From Sulfurimicrobium lacus (lineage in GTDB: Bacteria; Pseudomonadota; Gammaproteobacteria; Burkholderiales; Sulfuricellaceae): a stretch of 64,000 bases of DNA. Every line of letters starts with the position of its first letter. Position 1 is the stretch's first letter. This document shows, piece by piece, positions 56,022 to 64,000 of the stretch. The position numbers and the translations under genes are program-made. The stretch is from the NCBI RefSeq assembly GCF_011764585.1, contig NZ_AP022853.1, forward strand, positions 789,501-853,500. Reading direction: 5' to 3'. A model generated the notes under the pieces. It had not been told where the DNA came from. It did no database searches and worked only from the letters and a program-made list of their open reading frames with translations.

Positions 56022-57395
56022 CTAGCGATGCCGGTAGTAGTCCTCCGGCGTGTTGTTGATGACGTACATCACCGCTTTCTGGATGCAGTCGCGGATCGCC
56101 AGTTCCATCGGCGTGTTGCGGTACACGCTCAGGCCGACCGGGATGCCCAGGCGGGTGCCCGGTATGACCGTGGACAGCGACGCCTTCATGGCGATGGCCA
56201 GCCCCGGGATGCGCTGTGTCGCCAGCACCCGCCCCGACGCGACATCCACCACGCGCATGTCCAGCGCCATGTGCGATTCGTTGTAGTTCTGGCTGACGGC
56301 CAGCGGCATCCTGGGCATCACGTTGACCCAGTTGGCCGACTTGGCTTGCGGCTCGAACTCGGTTACCGCGGCGTAAACCATGATTTCGGCTATGTCCATG
56401 CGGCTCTCGGGCAGGGCGCTTTCCGGCCGGGCCATGCGCGAGTGCGACAGCGTCTGCTCTGCCGCCAGCCCCTTCAGGTCCATGCGTTCCACCACGATGA
56501 AATAGCCGCTGTTGTGCAGCGCGGTGTGCAGCATTTCGCGCAAGCCGTCGCCGATCTCCGTCGTGGCCTTGGCGGCCTTCACCTGGAAATCGCCCACCGC
56601 GACGATGGCTTTCAAACCGTCGCTGCGTCCCGCCACGCTTCCCCCGCCACCCTTGAGCTGCGCGTTGTAGGCGGTCTTGGCCAGATTGGTGCGGGCGATG
56701 TTGCCGATCTCGCCCTGGGGGTCCAGCGCGGACGCCTTTTGCCAATACCCCTGTGCCGCCTCGGTGCGGCCCAGTTGCATCTGGGTGGTCCCCATGGTGA
56801 GCAGGGTGTTGGGATTGTCGGGGTCCAGTTCCAATGCCCGGCGGAAGGCCTGGTCGGCTTCCTCGTAGCGTGCCAGGTTGTAGTAATTCCAGCCCAGTCC
56901 GTGATAGATGCTGGCCCGCGGCGGACCGGCGGCGAGCGCCTTCTGGTAGGCGGCCACGGCGTCGGCGAACTGCCCGGCGTAGGCGTGACGGTCTGCGCGC
57001 TGTTCCCATTCGCCCTGTTCGGCCGACGCTACGGTCTCAGGCGCTGCGGGCGTCGATGTCGTCGCCGCGACCAGCCTGAGGGTTCGCGTCCAGCCGGCGC
57101 GCGAAATCTTCAGCTCCAGCTCATCCTGTGCCGGGCTCGCGCGCACTGCCACGGCCAGCTGGGCAGCGCTGGTGACGGCCTGCGCCTGCAGCGCCAGGAT
57201 CACGTCGCCCACCTGCACCCCGGCGCGGGCCGCCGGGCCTTGCGCATGCACGGCGGTGACGGTCACGCCATCGGCGGTGTCCGCCACGCTCATTCCCAAG
57301 CTGCCCGCGGCATGCAGCGCAGTGCACCACAGCAGCATGGCGAACAGCAGGAGCCGGTCGCGGCAAGCAGCCGCCCGGAGAAAAATGTTGACCAC
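56022..57395 (-). CDS. PDZ-TPR-CsgG family envelope protein (copy 1)
   Basis: 457 aa, GTG start at 57395. Signal peptide about 1-30, one PDZ domain (about 30-110; GVQVGDVILALQAQAVTSAA), TPRs (about 125-235; ASIYHGLGWNYYNLARYEEA), and a CsgG-type domain (about 260-450; IVAVGDFQVKAAKATTEIGD, YFIVVERMDLKGLAAEQTLS). CsgG forms the outer-membrane pore for curli; relatives occur in other envelope systems. The start shares one G with the upstream stop (TAGTG). A longer paralogue is at 58790. No clear lipobox is present, unlike true CsgG. Confidence 0.85.
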   Translation of the reverse strand: MVNIFLRAAACRDRLLLFAMLLWCTALHAAGSLGMSVADTADGVTVTAVHAQGPAARAGVQVGDVILALQAQAVTSAAQLAVAVRASPAQDELELKISRAGWTRTLRLVAATTSTPAAPETVASAEQGEWEQRADRHAYAGQFADAVAAYQKALAAGPPRASIYHGLGWNYYNLARYEEADQAFRRALELDPDNPNTLLTMGTTQMQLGRTEAAQGYWQKASALDPQGEIGNIARTNLAKTAYNAQLKGGGGSVAGRSDGLKAIVAVGDFQVKAAKATTEIGDGLREMLHTALHNSGYFIVVERMDLKGLAAEQTLSHSRMARPESALPESRMDIAEIMVYAAVTEFEPQAKSANWVNVMPRMPLAVSQNYNESHMALDMRVVDVASGRVLATQRIPGLAIAMKASLSTVIPGTRLGIPVGLSVYRNTPMELAIRDCIQKAVMYVINNTPEDYYRHR

Positions 57396-57898
57396 TACAG
57401 CTCATACTCCCTGTTCTTGGGCGGGGTGGCCGGGGCAGGCGGGGGAACCGGTGCGCGCGGCTTGCTCGCCTCGTCCTGGATGATGCGGTCGAACGTCTCG
57501 ATGAACTTGGACACGGCCTCGCTCGGATAGGTCGACAGGGCCACTTCCTTGCCCGCGGTGCAAACCGCGCTGAGGCGCAGGCCGCCCCCGGCGTCGCGCG
57601 TGAAGTTGGCTTCCAGGTTGAACGTCACGGCAAAGCCCATCGGGTCCTTTTCGATCTTGTGGCCGTGAACATACCCGGCGGCCTCGTTCTGGTTGAACAC
57701 CTGGAAGCCCATCTCCTGCATGGCCCGCGCCGCCAGCCGCGTGGCCCGGTCGACGCCGATCGCGTAACTGGCCGGGTAGGCGCTCTCCTGCTTGGCTGGA
57801 AGGGAGGCGCAGGCTCCCAGCAGCAAGACGCATCCCAATAGCCACCAGCCTGCGCGGATAGCGGCGAGCCGGTTCTGCGCCATATGGAACAGGTTCAT
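57395..57898 (-). CDS. Envelope lipoprotein, paralogue A
   Basis: 167 aa. Signal peptide with lipobox LLGAC at about 26-30 (LLGCVLLLGACASLP). The mature protein has an alpha/beta domain with AARAMQEMGFQVFNQNEAAG, then a Pro/Ala-rich tail ending PPKNREYEL. It resembles the next upstream lipoprotein (57895-58410), which shares AMQEGGF and NEAAG and the KEY-L end. It is coupled on both sides: 4-nt ATGA overlap upstream and 1-nt overlap downstream. Confidence 0.82.
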   Translation of the reverse strand: MNLFHMAQNRLAAIRAGWWLLGCVLLLGACASLPAKQESAYPASYAIGVDRATRLAARAMQEMGFQVFNQNEAAGYVHGHKIEKDPMGFAVTFNLEANFTRDAGGGLRLSAVCTAGKEVALSTYPSEAVSKFIETFDRIIQDEASKPRAPVPPPAPATPPKNREYEL

Positions 57899-58410
57899 AA
57901 GTCGTACTCCTTCGTTTTCGGCGGTGCCGCCGGCCTTTCCGGCACGGGTCGCGCCGGCGGCGGGCGCAGCTGCTCGGGCGGGCGCGGCCTGGCCGTGTCA
58001 GGCTGCTGCAGCAAGCGCTCGAACGCCTCCTGGAACTGGGCGATATAGGCCGGCAAATCGGTCGAGAACGCCACTTCCGGCCCCGGCGAACAGACCACGT
58101 CCAGATGCATGGCGCCGGCGGGCATGTGGCGAATGGTGACGTCCATGAAGAAGGTGCCGGAGAAGCCGAACGCATCGCCGCCGAGGATGGTTTTCTGGCC
58201 GCGCAGCGTGCCGGCCGCTTCGTTCTGCGCGACGGGCAGGAAGCCGCCTTCCTGCATCGCCTGCGCCGCGATGCGAATCGCCCGCGGCATGCTCACGTTC
58301 TGCGCCGGGTAGTCGAATTCCTTGCGCAGCGGGAGGGCGCCGCAGCCGCCCAGCAGACCCGCCAGGAGGGCGCCGAGTGCCAGCCAGGAAATTATTTTCA
58401 GTCTTGTCAT
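57895..58410 (-). CDS. Envelope lipoprotein, paralogue B
   Basis: 171 aa. Lipobox LLGGC (about 19-23) after MTRLKIISWLALGALLAG. Domain IAAQAMQEGGFLPVAQNEAA resembles paralogue A, with a similar Pro-rich tail PPARPVPERPAAPPKTKEYD. Both probably sit in the outer membrane beside the CsgG-like proteins. Its stop overlaps paralogue A's start by 4 nt. Confidence 0.82.
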   Translation of the reverse strand: MTRLKIISWLALGALLAGLLGGCGALPLRKEFDYPAQNVSMPRAIRIAAQAMQEGGFLPVAQNEAAGTLRGQKTILGGDAFGFSGTFFMDVTIRHMPAGAMHLDVVCSPGPEVAFSTDLPAYIAQFQEAFERLLQQPDTARPRPPEQLRPPPARPVPERPAAPPKTKEYDL

Positions 58411-58425
58411 TTTGCGCTCCCGGAT

Positions 58426-58770
58426 TCAATGCACGGGGAAATTCGGGCACTGCCCGAACGGTGTAGGTGGGATGAAGTAGGGCGGCTGGCAATACGGAAT
58501 GGGCCCGCCCGGCAGAGACCCGCTACGATGCTGAAGCCACCACTGGCTCTGCCGCAGCTGGCGCTCCAGGGTGTGCGAATCGAAAACAGGTGAGATGAGC
58601 GGTGCCGTATAGCTGCGCAGGAGTAACTGCTCGCTGCGCTGGTGCTCGCGCTGCGTGAACATGTCGACCACCTCCTGTTCGCTGACCGGCGGCGCTTCGG
58701 CCAGGGCGATGCAGGCCCAGCCTGCGCCTGCCAGCACTGCGGCGCGCGTCAAGGTGAGGTGCCTGTTCAC
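58426..58770 (-). CDS. Small exported protein of the CsgG-like operon
   Basis: 114 aa. Signal peptide about 1-24 (MNRHLTLTRAAVLAGAGWAC then IALAEA). Helical centre with QREHQRSEQLLLRSYTAPLI, and a Pro/aromatic-rich C-terminal end with two Cys (PYCQPPYFIPPTPFGQCPNF). Unrecognised. It lies 15 nt before paralogue B and 19 nt after the long CsgG-like gene, so it belongs to the same transcript. Confidence 0.65.
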   Translation of the reverse strand: MNRHLTLTRAAVLAGAGWACIALAEAPPVSEQEVVDMFTQREHQRSEQLLLRSYTAPLISPVFDSHTLERQLRQSQWWLQHRSGSLPGGPIPYCQPPYFIPPTPFGQCPNFPVH

Positions 58771-58789
58771 ATAGCCTCCTGTCTGCCGG

Positions 58790-60793
58790 CTACTGGTGCC
58801 GGAAATACTGCTGCGGCGTATTGCTGGTGATATACGCCGTCGCCTTCTGGATGACTTCGCGGATCGCCTGCTCCATCGGCGTGTTCTTGAAAGCGCCTAG
58901 GCTGAGCGGGATGTCCCCGCTGGCGGAAAGGTTGGTCCCGATGGTGGTTTGCGAGGATTTCGCCTGGCCGGTAAGGCGCTGGGCCGCAATCAGGCGGCCC
59001 GTCGCCACGTCGACCACGCGCACGTCGATCGCCATGTGCGCGTTCGAGGTCTGGCGCCCCAGGTTGAGCGGCAGCCGGGTAACGCCCAGCTGTATGCCGC
59101 CCCCGCTCGCCGCGCCCTCGAACTCGGTGACGGCGGCGTATACCATGATCTCGGCCACATCCATCTGGCTTTCGGGAATCGCCACGCCGGGGCGCGCCAT
59201 GCGCGAGCGCGACAGCGCCTGCTCGGCCGCCAGGCCCTGCAGGTCCATGCGCTCGACCACGATGTAGTTGCCGCTGTTGTGCAGCGTGGTGACCAGCATC
59301 TCGCGCATGCCGTCGCCGATGAAGGGCGCCGCCCCCGCCGCCTTCACCTGGAAATCGCCGACCGCGACCATGGCCTTGCGCCCGGCTGGCGCGGATCTCG
59401 GCTGAGGCAACGGCTCCGGATTCTGCCGTTGCAGCGTGTCCGGCATGACCGCCGGGGCAACCGCTGCGCCGGGGTTTGGACGGTTTGCTGCGGGCTGCGG
59501 CGGCGCGAATTCGCTCATCCTGCGTTGCTGGCGCAAGACGCCTTCCAATGCCTGCCGGTTCGCCGCGTTGTCCGGTTCGCGTTCGAGCGCCAGCCGGTAG
59601 TATCTCTCGGCCAGCGGCCATTCCTGCTGGTTGAAGTGCAGCGCGCCCAGGCCGGCATAGGGTTGCGCCCATTGCGGGGCGACTTCGATGGCTTTGAGAT
59701 AGGCGGCTTTGGCCTCGGGTATCGCGCCCAGTTTCATCTGGCTGAAGCCGAGGTTGTTCAGGACGCTGGGCTGGGGCACGCCCAAGGCCAGGGACTTGTT
59801 GCAGGCGCTGGCTGCTTCGCTGTATTTCTGCTGCATGACCAGCGCGTAGCCCAGCATGCCCCAGGTGCCCGGATCGTTGGGGACGCGCTGGATCGCCTGC
59901 TTGTAATAGCGTTCGGCGGCGGGCCAGTCGGCGTTCTGGTAGCTTGTTTTGGCATGCTCGAGATCGTCCGTGTACGCCTTGTAGGAGGCATCGTCCAGGT
60001 TGGTCGCGACGTGGGGTTGCGGGTGTTCTGGCGTGCCGGCCGATGGCGCCCGCCTGGCGCCCGTGTCTGCCGCAGTACGGGCAGGCTGCAGCGCTGTTGA
60101 GTCAGATGCCTGGTCGGCGCTCTGCCACTCGGCAGGGTCGGCCTGCGCAGGCATGGCAGCGGGGGCGAGCAGCACTGATTTCTCCCAGCCTTCGCGCGCG
60201 ATGGTCAGGCTCAGCGACCGGTTCTGGTCGCAGGCTTCGCGCAGTTTCCCGACAAGCTCGCTCGCGCTGGACAGTCTGCGCCCCTCGACCTCGGTGACCA
60301 CATCGCCCGCTTTCAGCCCGGCACCTGCCGCGCTGCTCGATGGCGTCACCGCGACGATCTGCGCGCCGTGGCCGGGCGGCTGATCGGGTGCCTGGTCCCG
60401 GAGTCGCAACCCGAACTTCTTCGGCGTCGGCACCGCGGCGGCCACCGGCTTCATCATCAGGTCGCGCTCCCAGCCTTCACGCGAGATGCGGACGGAAAAC
60501 GGCGCGCCTGGAGGGAAGCTTCTCACCCGCTGGGCGAACTGCTCGGCACTCGTCACCGCGTTTTTTTCCACCTGCAGGATGATGTCGCCCGCTTTGAGCC
60601 CCGCCTCGGCGGCGAGGCTGCCCGGCGTGACCTGCGTCACTTCGACGCCGGCGGCATTGGGCGTATCGCGCACGCGCAGGCCCAGTTCCGCTGCGGCAGA
60701 AAACGTCAGCGTACACAGCAGGACGGCCAGGAAAAGCTGTAAGGTTTTACGGTGGATTAACCCATCAGCCATCGACTTTCGGGTATGGAACAT
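58790..60793 (-). CDS. PDZ-PDZ-TPR-CsgG family envelope protein (copy 2)
   Basis: 667 aa; AAGGTG precedes ATG 60793. Signal peptide about 18-35 (LQLFLAVLLCTLTFSAAA), two PDZ domains (about 36-115, GLKAGDIILQVEKNAVTSAE, and 125-215, GLKAGDVVTEVEGRRLSSAS), TPRs (about 285-420), and a CsgG domain (about 480-660; MVAVGDFQVKAAGAAPFIGD). The CsgG domain is closely similar to that of copy 1, indicating duplication. One more PDZ and longer linker than copy 1. No CsgA/B/E/F-like genes are nearby, so this is not a curli operon. Confidence 0.85.
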   Translation of the reverse strand: MFHTRKSMADGLIHRKTLQLFLAVLLCTLTFSAAAELGLRVRDTPNAAGVEVTQVTPGSLAAEAGLKAGDIILQVEKNAVTSAEQFAQRVRSFPPGAPFSVRISREGWERDLMMKPVAAAVPTPKKFGLRLRDQAPDQPPGHGAQIVAVTPSSSAAGAGLKAGDVVTEVEGRRLSSASELVGKLREACDQNRSLSLTIAREGWEKSVLLAPAAMPAQADPAEWQSADQASDSTALQPARTAADTGARRAPSAGTPEHPQPHVATNLDDASYKAYTDDLEHAKTSYQNADWPAAERYYKQAIQRVPNDPGTWGMLGYALVMQQKYSEAASACNKSLALGVPQPSVLNNLGFSQMKLGAIPEAKAAYLKAIEVAPQWAQPYAGLGALHFNQQEWPLAERYYRLALEREPDNAANRQALEGVLRQQRRMSEFAPPQPAANRPNPGAAVAPAVMPDTLQRQNPEPLPQPRSAPAGRKAMVAVGDFQVKAAGAAPFIGDGMREMLVTTLHNSGNYIVVERMDLQGLAAEQALSRSRMARPGVAIPESQMDVAEIMVYAAVTEFEGAASGGGIQLGVTRLPLNLGRQTSNAHMAIDVRVVDVATGRLIAAQRLTGQAKSSQTTIGTNLSASGDIPLSLGAFKNTPMEQAIREVIQKATAYITSNTPQQYFRHQ

Positions 60794-60819
60794 GGTTCAC
60801 CTTCCTTTTTTAGCTTTTA

Positions 60820-63435
60820 TTATGGTTTTTTACACTCAAGCTTGGAGGGTGGCCCTGAAACTGGCGTCTTGAGTTGTGTCGTTGAGGGGCCTTGATACAC
60901 TCGCGTAGAGACCAGGCGCGCGTTTTCATAGCCGCCGACAAGGCCCATCAGATCTTTCCCAACTCCCTGGAGCGCCGCCTGCAACTCGCTTTGCATAAGT
61001 CCATACGCAGCCCAATAGGTCAAGGTGCACGGCACTTTGTGTGCTGCAGTACACGTCGAACCTAGATCGCACACAGTAAAACCAGCCACCGCCTCCAGCA
61101 CATACCATTGGCGAGTCTGCTGCGTAGGCTGCACCGTTGTCGGCTTGGTCGGTTGCACCGGGGTCGCGGGTGCCGAAGTGCAGACATTGTTCACGCACTT
61201 CGCCCCCGGACAGTCCCGTTCGGTGGTACAGGTGGGGATATTGGTGACGGTGCTGGTCGCTTGTGGCTGTTTGACGCACACGCCGGTCCGCGAATTGCAC
61301 GTGTAGCCGGATGGACACAGGCCGCCAGCCCCACAGGCGATATCAGACGGTGTGGTGGGCGTGGTCGTTGTCCCCGCTTGTTGCGGTTGCTGGGGAGAAG
61401 TCGATGTCGTGCCTGGCAATGGCGTCAATACCTGGGTCGAGCCACCCGGCATCTGGCCCAGGCCGAAGCGCTCGGGCCTGCTGGTCGTGGTCTGGCCGTA
61501 CAAGGGCAGTTGCGAATGGCCTGACTGATTGCGCTGCCCCTGGTTGACCTCGGTGCGCATGCGCACTGCCGCTTCGCCGCTGGGCCGGTTGTCCGCGCAC
61601 ATGCCGGCCGGGTTGCACGAGAAACCCGCCGGGCAGTCGCTGTCCGAACCGCAGGTATAGCCTTTCACGCAGCGCCCGTCTTCCGTGCGCATCTCCCCTT
61701 GCGCGCAGAATGGCACGCACTCCCCGTTCACCTTCTCGAAGCCGGCGCTGCAGACGCACTTGCCGGCTTCGTCGCGCGTTTCATTTGGGCCGCAGGCCGG
61801 GGCGCAGCCTTTCGGTGTCGGCACGAAGCCGGATATGCATATGCAGATATTCTGTGCGCTGCGTTCTTCGTTCAAGCCGCAACGCGTCAGGCATATGCCG
61901 CCGATACGCTCCTCATTGGGCTGACATTTGAGCACGCAGGCTCCGCCCAGCGGCTCGTAGCCGCTCGCGCAGACACAAGTGCCGTCGCCGTCGCGGGTCA
62001 TGTTGGCTGCGCAATACGGCCTGCAAATCCCGCCAACGGCCTCGGTACCGGGACGGCACACGCAAACGCCTGCACTGTTGCGCTCTTCGTTCAGTCCGGC
62101 ACATGGCGGAGGCGGCGTTTTGGTGGTGACGGCAGTCGGTTCTATGGGCTTTTTTGTGGCGTCAGGCGTTTTTTGCTCGCGCTGATTCAAAAACGCAAGT
62201 TCGCGGTCTATTTTTTCCCTGGCATCGGCGTCGGTGGTTTTGTCGCGCATCGCATTCAGTGCGTCAACTTTCTTGAGCACGTCCGCGAGCGGTAAGTTCT
62301 GCAGCCGCTGCTCCAGCAGTGCGATTTCGCGCGCCAGTTTTTCCTTTGCATCGGGGTCATCGGTTCTGGCTCGCAATGTTTTCAGCAAGTCGACCCGCGC
62401 CCCGATGTTATCAGCGGTGTTTTTTTGTGCCCGGTCTACCATCTGTTGAGCACGAATTTGCTCGGCGCTTTGATGCATGGCTTCGGCTTGGCTGGCCGAG
62501 AGTTCTCTGACAATGATCGGATAGGGAGATCGCGGGTTCTGTTCAAACGGGATCACCCAGGGCGTACCACTCTTTTCGAGGAGGGCGCTGTCTGTCTTTA
62601 TTCTGCGAGCGATTTTGTTGGCCGCTTCTTCCTTGCGCTGTAGATCCCTCGACACGGCGTCCATCGTTTTATCAAGGATGGGCTTGAGCTTTGATTCGTA
62701 TCCGTATGACCCGATGATTGCCCCGCTGACGCCACCGACTACACCGCCCAGGGCCGCGCCGGGGGGGCCTCCCAATACCATTCCGACGCCCGCACCCAGG
62801 TATTTGCCGCCCGCCGCGCCTGCGGCGGCCGAATAGCCGGACAAGGCGGAATTCGCACCGGCCTGGGCAACGCCGACCCCATCCCCCCCGTAGAGGGCGC
62901 CCGCCCCGGCCGCCACGTTGGATGCCTTGTCAAAGGCTGCGCCGGTCCCGAAGGTCCTGTTGAATCCACTTAGCGACTGAAAAGTCTTCTGGGTCAGAGC
63001 GTCACTCTTGCCGACCCTTTCCAGCGCGCTCCCCGCGCTTTTCAGACCGCTATCGAATTGTTTGAATACCTCTCGGCTTCTCCGGGCATAAGGGACTGCT
63101 GACCCATAAAATACTTCTCCGATCTGTTGGCGGACCTGTTGGCTTTGTAGCGGAGCGACAGATTCGGAAATCGCTTCGCTTGAATTAAAAAGGTTGCTGG
63201 CCGCGTTGCCGTTCACCGTGTCGACAAACGTGTTCACGACCGGCTTCACGATCTTTTTCACATAATTCGTCGTGGATGTCTCTTTGGCTACTGGCACTGT
63301 TGCTGTCGTTACACCACTGCTACCGGCAGCCAATGGCATGGTGTCAGACCGGCTCGCAGCCGGCAGAATTGCAACGAGTCCCAGGAGGAATATAAAAGTG
63401 CTTCGCCAGGCGAAAGCAAGCGGTAGCGGTTTCAT
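60820..63435 (-). CDS. Large exported cysteine-rich EGF-like protein
   Basis: 871 aa. Signal peptide about 1-29. A helical region leads to a Gly/Ala-rich hydrophobic stretch (about 177-245; LGAGVGMVLGGPPGAALGG), coiled-coil repeats (about 340-425) where a unit of about 50 residues occurs twice (TDDPDAKEKLAREIALLEQR; TDADAREKIDRELAFLNQRE), then five cysteine modules of the form C-x3-NEER..G.C.C (about 445-575), an EB-like part (SDCPAGFSCNPAGMCADN), and further Cys modules and a terminal domain (about 790-871). Such disulfide-rich repeats suggest extracellular exposure. Its start overlaps the upstream gene by 4 nt. Confidence 0.75.
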   Translation of the reverse strand: MKPLPLAFAWRSTFIFLLGLVAILPAASRSDTMPLAAGSSGVTTATVPVAKETSTTNYVKKIVKPVVNTFVDTVNGNAASNLFNSSEAISESVAPLQSQQVRQQIGEVFYGSAVPYARRSREVFKQFDSGLKSAGSALERVGKSDALTQKTFQSLSGFNRTFGTGAAFDKASNVAAGAGALYGGDGVGVAQAGANSALSGYSAAAGAAGGKYLGAGVGMVLGGPPGAALGGVVGGVSGAIIGSYGYESKLKPILDKTMDAVSRDLQRKEEAANKIARRIKTDSALLEKSGTPWVIPFEQNPRSPYPIIVRELSASQAEAMHQSAEQIRAQQMVDRAQKNTADNIGARVDLLKTLRARTDDPDAKEKLAREIALLEQRLQNLPLADVLKKVDALNAMRDKTTDADAREKIDRELAFLNQREQKTPDATKKPIEPTAVTTKTPPPPCAGLNEERNSAGVCVCRPGTEAVGGICRPYCAANMTRDGDGTCVCASGYEPLGGACVLKCQPNEERIGGICLTRCGLNEERSAQNICICISGFVPTPKGCAPACGPNETRDEAGKCVCSAGFEKVNGECVPFCAQGEMRTEDGRCVKGYTCGSDSDCPAGFSCNPAGMCADNRPSGEAAVRMRTEVNQGQRNQSGHSQLPLYGQTTTSRPERFGLGQMPGGSTQVLTPLPGTTSTSPQQPQQAGTTTTPTTPSDIACGAGGLCPSGYTCNSRTGVCVKQPQATSTVTNIPTCTTERDCPGAKCVNNVCTSAPATPVQPTKPTTVQPTQQTRQWYVLEAVAGFTVCDLGSTCTAAHKVPCTLTYWAAYGLMQSELQAALQGVGKDLMGLVGGYENARLVSTRVYQGPSTTQLKTPVSGPPSKLECKKP

Positions 63436-64000
63436 AGTGAGAGCTCCTTGTGGGGCGCTTCACCTTTGCCTTTGATCTCTTGGTAGAACCCGGAATAGTC
63501 GATGACATCGATTCTTTTCAGGCGCAGATCAGCTTTCTTGCCTTTAAAAAACAGACTTAGGCTCCCGTTTACATCAAATACCGGCGACAGGAACACCAGG
63601 CAACCGTCATTCCCGTCAATCACAGCTACCGCTTCCAGCGTCCTGAACCACTTGGCGTCCACGCCTTCAAGCACGTCCCAGGTTTGCGGCAATGTATCGT
63701 CCGCGGTCTTGCGGCTCTTCCCGATCTGCCCTTGGGCGCCGGCGCGAATGACGTCAACGGTCAGGCGGCGGCACGTTGCGATCCGGGAATTGTTTTCTTT
63801 TTTCAGGGTTCTGAATGCATTTATGTTTTGCAGGTTGTTGAGCAGCATCAGCGAGACTGCGGGGTAATTCACCTCCGTCAACAACTGCTGATTTTCCAGA
63901 ACCGGCAACTGCTTGCGCCAGGGACCCGAACCTGTGGTCTTGAATCGCTCTTCAAATTCCTGGATGGACTGCGCAACGCTGCTACCCAGTGCCGCTGGCT
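63432..64000 (-). CDS. Hypothetical protein, C-terminal part; start outside window
   Basis: The frame is open from 64000 to the stop at 63432, 189 codons; a TTG at 63908 is not the start because good coding sequence continues before it (AALGSSVAQSIQEFEERFKT). The visible part is alpha/beta, with LTEVNYPAVSLMLLNNLQNI, RRLTVDVIRAGAQGQIGKSR, and FFKGKKADLRLKRIDVIDYS. No family recognised. Its stop overlaps the Cys-rich gene start by 4 nt, so it is coupled to it and is probably earlier in the same operon. Confidence 0.6.
   Translation of the reverse strand, partial: PAALGSSVAQSIQEFEERFKTTGSGPWRKQLPVLENQQLLTEVNYPAVSLMLLNNLQNINAFRTLKKENNSRIATCRRLTVDVIRAGAQGQIGKSRKTADDTLPQTWDVLEGVDAKWFRTLEAVAVIDGNDGCLVFLSPVFDVNGSLSLFFKGKKADLRLKRIDVIDYSGFYQEIKGKGEAPHKELSL

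Noticed and set aside
58790-60793. Curli secretion locus
   Set aside because: CsgG-type domains occur, but csgA, csgB, csgE and csgF are missing and the domain order differs.
1-64000. CRISPR array, IS element or rRNA
   Set aside because: No regularly spaced direct repeats, transposase motifs or rRNA-like sequence were seen in reading the window.

Overview
The window looks like chromosome from a GC-rich betaproteobacterium. RdgC, SelD/SelU, DusC, a UmuDC cassette, a PEP-CTERM protein, an exosortase with an EpsI-like partner, and a TusA-DsrE2 sulfur-carrier pair together suggest a Nitrosomonadales-like, possibly sulfur-oxidising lineage. That placement is inferred from gene content only; no 16S rRNA is present. 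No prophage, insertion sequence or CRISPR array is visible. Both window edges cut a gene.

Layout. 1-2.5 kb: fragment of a host-attachment-type protein, then divergent selU and selD. 2.6-9.8 kb: signalling block with an intact OmpR/histidine-kinase pair, a FixJ-type regulator coupled to an internally deleted kinase, and a three-gene unit (degenerate receiver, degenerate receiver-SpoIIE phosphatase, PAS-PAS-GGDEF-EAL). 10-18.4 kb: TonB receptor, cNMP-binding protein, YaiI, divergent tRNA-Met/tRNA-Arg, small envelope proteins, RdgC, a B-box/membrane/TPR protein and a rhomboid protease. 18.5-24 kb: lexA-like/umuD/umuC cassette with its own promoter and tandem operators, dusC, and a DUF255 thioredoxin-fold protein. 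24-28 kb: WYL regulator, HD hydrolase, orphan ParB, lipoprotein, VOC protein.

28-41.5 kb is a long leftward array centred on phospholipids: ArsR regulator, aas (broken by a frameshift), a Tat-type amidohydrolase bracketed by two repeat elements, lplT, a YiiX/LRAT-like protein, a PlsC-like acyltransferase, a PAP2 phosphatase, a PEP-utilising phosphotransferase with rifampin-phosphotransferase-like domain order, a second YiiX-like protein and a phospholipase D. From lplT on, the genes overlap or lie within about 35 nt of each other. It reads as a lipid-remodelling operon that I cannot match to a named pathway.

41.5-50.4 kb holds a YkgJ protein, a PEP-CTERM protein, a lysozyme-like protein, argD, and a compact leftward exosortase set: VIT-VWA surface protein with its own PEP-CTERM tail, exosortase, EpsI-like protein and a GT51 glycosyltransferase. 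Two families of dispersed inverted repeats sit between these genes. 50.4-56 kb: membrane hydrolase, VapBC, PH-domain protein, a TetR-tusA-dsrE2 unit with two identical operator sequences, and a periplasmic-sensor diguanylate cyclase. 56-64 kb: a duplicated leftward envelope operon with two PDZ-TPR-CsgG proteins, paired lipoproteins, and a large cysteine-rich EGF-like protein; its first gene runs off the right edge.
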